From CAYOFK01 sp964403185 (GTDB taxonomy: Bacteria > Bacteroidota > Bacteroidia > Bacteroidales > VadinHA17): a DNA stretch of 16,826 nucleotides. Positions 15,683 to 16,826 of this stretch are shown piece by piece. Position numbers and translations under genes: made by a program. Below the pieces are notes generated by a model. That model was given only the letters and a program-made list of their open reading frames with translations. It was not told the origin of the DNA and did no database searches. Position 1 is the first letter of the stretch, and each line of letters starts with the position of its first letter. The stretch covers positions 1-16,826 of the forward strand of contig CAYOFK010000052.1 of the NCBI GenBank assembly GCA_964403185.1, in the 5' to 3' direction.

Positions 15683-16711
15683 TCAGACCTCCTTCGCAAT
15701 TCGTTGAAAGTTCCACAAGTTGCAATGCCCATCGCCCACGGTGCCCTTGAGGGAACATCGCTCTTCGGTAACCACGATAACGTTGCTCTTGGTGCTCCAC
15801 CGATCCCACGCTGTTTCAGATAGTTTTTTCGTGAGTATCAGCACGGTGAAGTCGTTCCTGGCCAGCGCATTCTCGATCACAGCGTTAACGTGTTCGTCGG
15901 CAAAGCCATATCCGAGGCACAGGAGGCGGTTGATCGGCACCCTATCCTGTCCGAGTGCACCACGGAACGTAGACCACAGCGCGGAGTACGGCGGGCTCAT
16001 AGTGTCGCTCGCCTTTCGCCGTTGCGGTGGAATCATCAGGCGTTTCGTGTTCTCTGGAATGGTGGATGCAAATGCACACCGGCGGATCCCGCCTGTCTCG
16101 CACTCATACCAGCCAACGGAGCCATGCAGTTTCAATAACTGAATTGGCTTGGCAGTTTCCTCGAACTGCCTGCCGCGGTGCGTCCCTCGGATACGACCGA
16201 TCCGCTCTTCGAACACAGCAGGCTCAAAGAAGGCGCGCTCATGGCCCACAAAACCGTCAGAAAGACGTACACGCGCGTGTTCAGCCGCTCGCTCGATAAG
16301 CGGGTCGTAGTTAAGATTGAACACTTTGACCGACGGGTCTGCTCGCTGGGCTAATCGCCGCAGGAACTCGACATGGGGTTCCAGCGACGGAAGCAAAGGC
16401 TGAAACAACTCAGCAATTGCCGCAGTCACCAAGTGCCGATGCGATCCCTCGACAGGGCCTCCATCATCAAGCAGGTCTAGGGCACGCTCAATCCCATTTG
16501 CGCCCTCATCTAGCTTGGCTTGTATTTCATCTCGCCTGTCAGTTTCCGTGATACAATCCTTGATCCTATCCCACAACTCGAGCGCGAGCGGGTAGCCGGT
16601 CCCATCAAGGTAAGAGGAGCCGGCACCCAAGAGGTAGCCGACTCGCTGGGCGCTTAACTGCTCCCTAACCTTGGTTTCGAGTGCAAGAATGAAATCCAGT
16701 TCCATGGTCAT
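15683..16711 (-). CDS. SIR2-family NADase effector of a SIR2-HerA defence system
   Basis: 342 residues of the bacterial SIR2_2 type. The nucleotide-binding loop is LLGAGSS at 27-33. NLNYDPLIE supplies N134 and D136, matching the sirtuin TQNID motif; LLKLHGSVGW supplies H196, the catalytic histidine equivalent. GYGFADEHVN at 267-276 closes the fold. Defence SIR2 proteins cleave NAD+ when phage infection is sensed, causing abortive infection; here it is paired with HerA 3 bases downstream. All expected catalytic positions are present, so activity is plausible. Two starts are possible: ATG at 16711, or ATG at 16705, which has better spacing from the AGGA upstream. The gene begins about 16 bases inside the cassette, as usual for cassette ORFs. 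Confidence 0.9.
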   Translation of the reverse strand: MTMELDFILALETKVREQLSAQRVGYLLGAGSSYLDGTGYPLALELWDRIKDCITETDRRDEIQAKLDEGANGIERALDLLDDGGPVEGSHRHLVTAAIAELFQPLLPSLEPHVEFLRRLAQRADPSVKVFNLNYDPLIERAAEHARVRLSDGFVGHERAFFEPAVFEERIGRIRGTHRGRQFEETAKPIQLLKLHGSVGWYECETGGIRRCAFASTIPENTKRLMIPPQRRKASDTMSPPYSALWSTFRGALGQDRVPINRLLCLGYGFADEHVNAVIENALARNDFTVLILTKKLSETAWDRWSTKSNVIVVTEERCSLKGTVGDGHCNLWNFQRIAKEV

Positions 16712-16727
16712 CGTCCTGTGCGCCTAA

Positions 16728-16826
16728 CATATATTCTACTGCCAATGGCGGCATATAAAACAAAAATAAATATATTATAAAGGTAATTCAATAAAAAATT
16801 CACGTTTGCAGTATAATATGAAATAT
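16728..16826. other. AT-rich right flank of the cassette
   Basis: No ORF or attC-like fold is visible to the window edge. Apart from the candidate promoter there is a small inverted repeat TGCC...GGCA (about 16740-16753). If an integron platform exists, its attI and a divergent integrase gene would be expected here or just beyond. Confidence 0.4.
16761..16792 (-). promoter_or_regulatory. Candidate host-type promoter reading into the cassette
   Basis: The minus strand has TATTTTTG (16768-16761), a perfect Bacteroidetes -7 TAnnTTTG element, with ATTG (16792-16789) 20 bases upstream as an imperfect -33 TTTG. A transcript would start near 16754, outside the cassette, and run into SIR2. AT-rich sequence makes chance matches easier. 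Confidence 0.4.

Larger units (their letters stand above)
13929..16727 (-). mobile_element. Integron-type gene cassette carrying a two-gene SIR2-HerA operon
   Basis: On the minus strand the element begins at G|TTAGGCGCAC (G at 16728), about 16 bases before the first start codon, and ends at AAACG|TTATAA (G at 13929) just after an attC. This is the architecture of a circular integron cassette integrated by IntI: the TTRRRY half-site in front, the attC behind, ORFs in between and no promoter or integrase inside. It is about 2.8 kb, long for a cassette, and holds two genes. Its GC is far above the flanks (40/60 at 14101-14160 against 13/60 at 16741-16800). Joining the flanks gives ATATATG|TTATAATATC, a plausible GTT secondary target or the core of an attI. 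No integrase gene is in the window. Confidence 0.8.

Noticed and set aside
14020..16299. Many long frames on both strands across SIR2-HerA
   Set aside because: GC-rich coding DNA leaves alternative frames open; only the two minus-strand frames contain the HerA and SIR2 catalytic motifs.

Overview
The window looks like a Bacteroidetes (probably Bacteroidales-like) chromosome segment of moderate to low GC. The evidence is a TAnnTTTG/TTTG-type promoter, a secreted protein with a C-terminal CHU_C (type IX secretion) sorting domain, a DUF6702-like/HupE pair, and weak or absent Shine-Dalgarno sequences. From about 13.9 kb to 16.7 kb it carries a GC-rich insert of foreign character. Species cannot be named from the sequence.

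Layout. (1) 1-704, minus strand: the head of an aromatic amino acid operon. It has a Bacteroidetes-type promoter, an 18-codon leader peptide very rich in Phe and Tyr, a terminator with a competing antiterminator pairing (a classical attenuator), a pheA gene reduced to about 69 codons by an apparent in-frame internal deletion, and the start of a class I/II aminotransferase. (2) 828-3709, plus: endonuclease III (nth), then a single 735-residue protein fusing a NifS-like cysteine desulfurase to a complete selenophosphate synthetase (SelD). (3) 3924-7950, plus: a tight three-gene unit of a soluble hybrid histidine kinase (PAS-PAS-PAS-GAF-HisKA-HATPase-REC), a small exported papain-fold (CHAP/NlpC-like) protein overlapping it by 4 bases, and a tropinone-reductase-like SDR. 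(4) 8236-12623, minus: a DUF6702-like protein, an 878-residue multi-domain secreted CHU_C protein and a secreted TPR protein, closely spaced and probably co-transcribed. (5) 12682-13266, plus: a HupE/UreJ-like membrane protein, divergent from DUF6702. (6) 13315-13749, minus: aroQ, type II dehydroquinase.

(7) 13929-16727, minus: a complete integron-type gene cassette carrying a two-gene SIR2-HerA anti-phage system. The cassette starts at G|TTAGGC just upstream of the SIR2 start codon. It ends in a foldable attC site whose R'' box lies 5 bases after the herA stop. Removing it rejoins AT-rich host sequence as ...ATATATG|TTATAATATC..., so it appears to be a single cassette inserted at an isolated GTT site, or at an attI lying just beyond the right edge. 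No integrase gene is visible in the window. A host-style promoter reads into it from the right flank. SIR2 is the predicted NAD-degrading effector and HerA its hexameric ATPase partner. GC content (40 of 60 bases at 14101-14160, against 13 of 60 in the flank at 16741-16800) and a strong GGAGG ribosome site mark the insert as foreign.

The two most rewarding items are the cassette-borne defence system in a Bacteroidetes background and the intact Phe/Tyr attenuator sitting in front of a gutted pheA.
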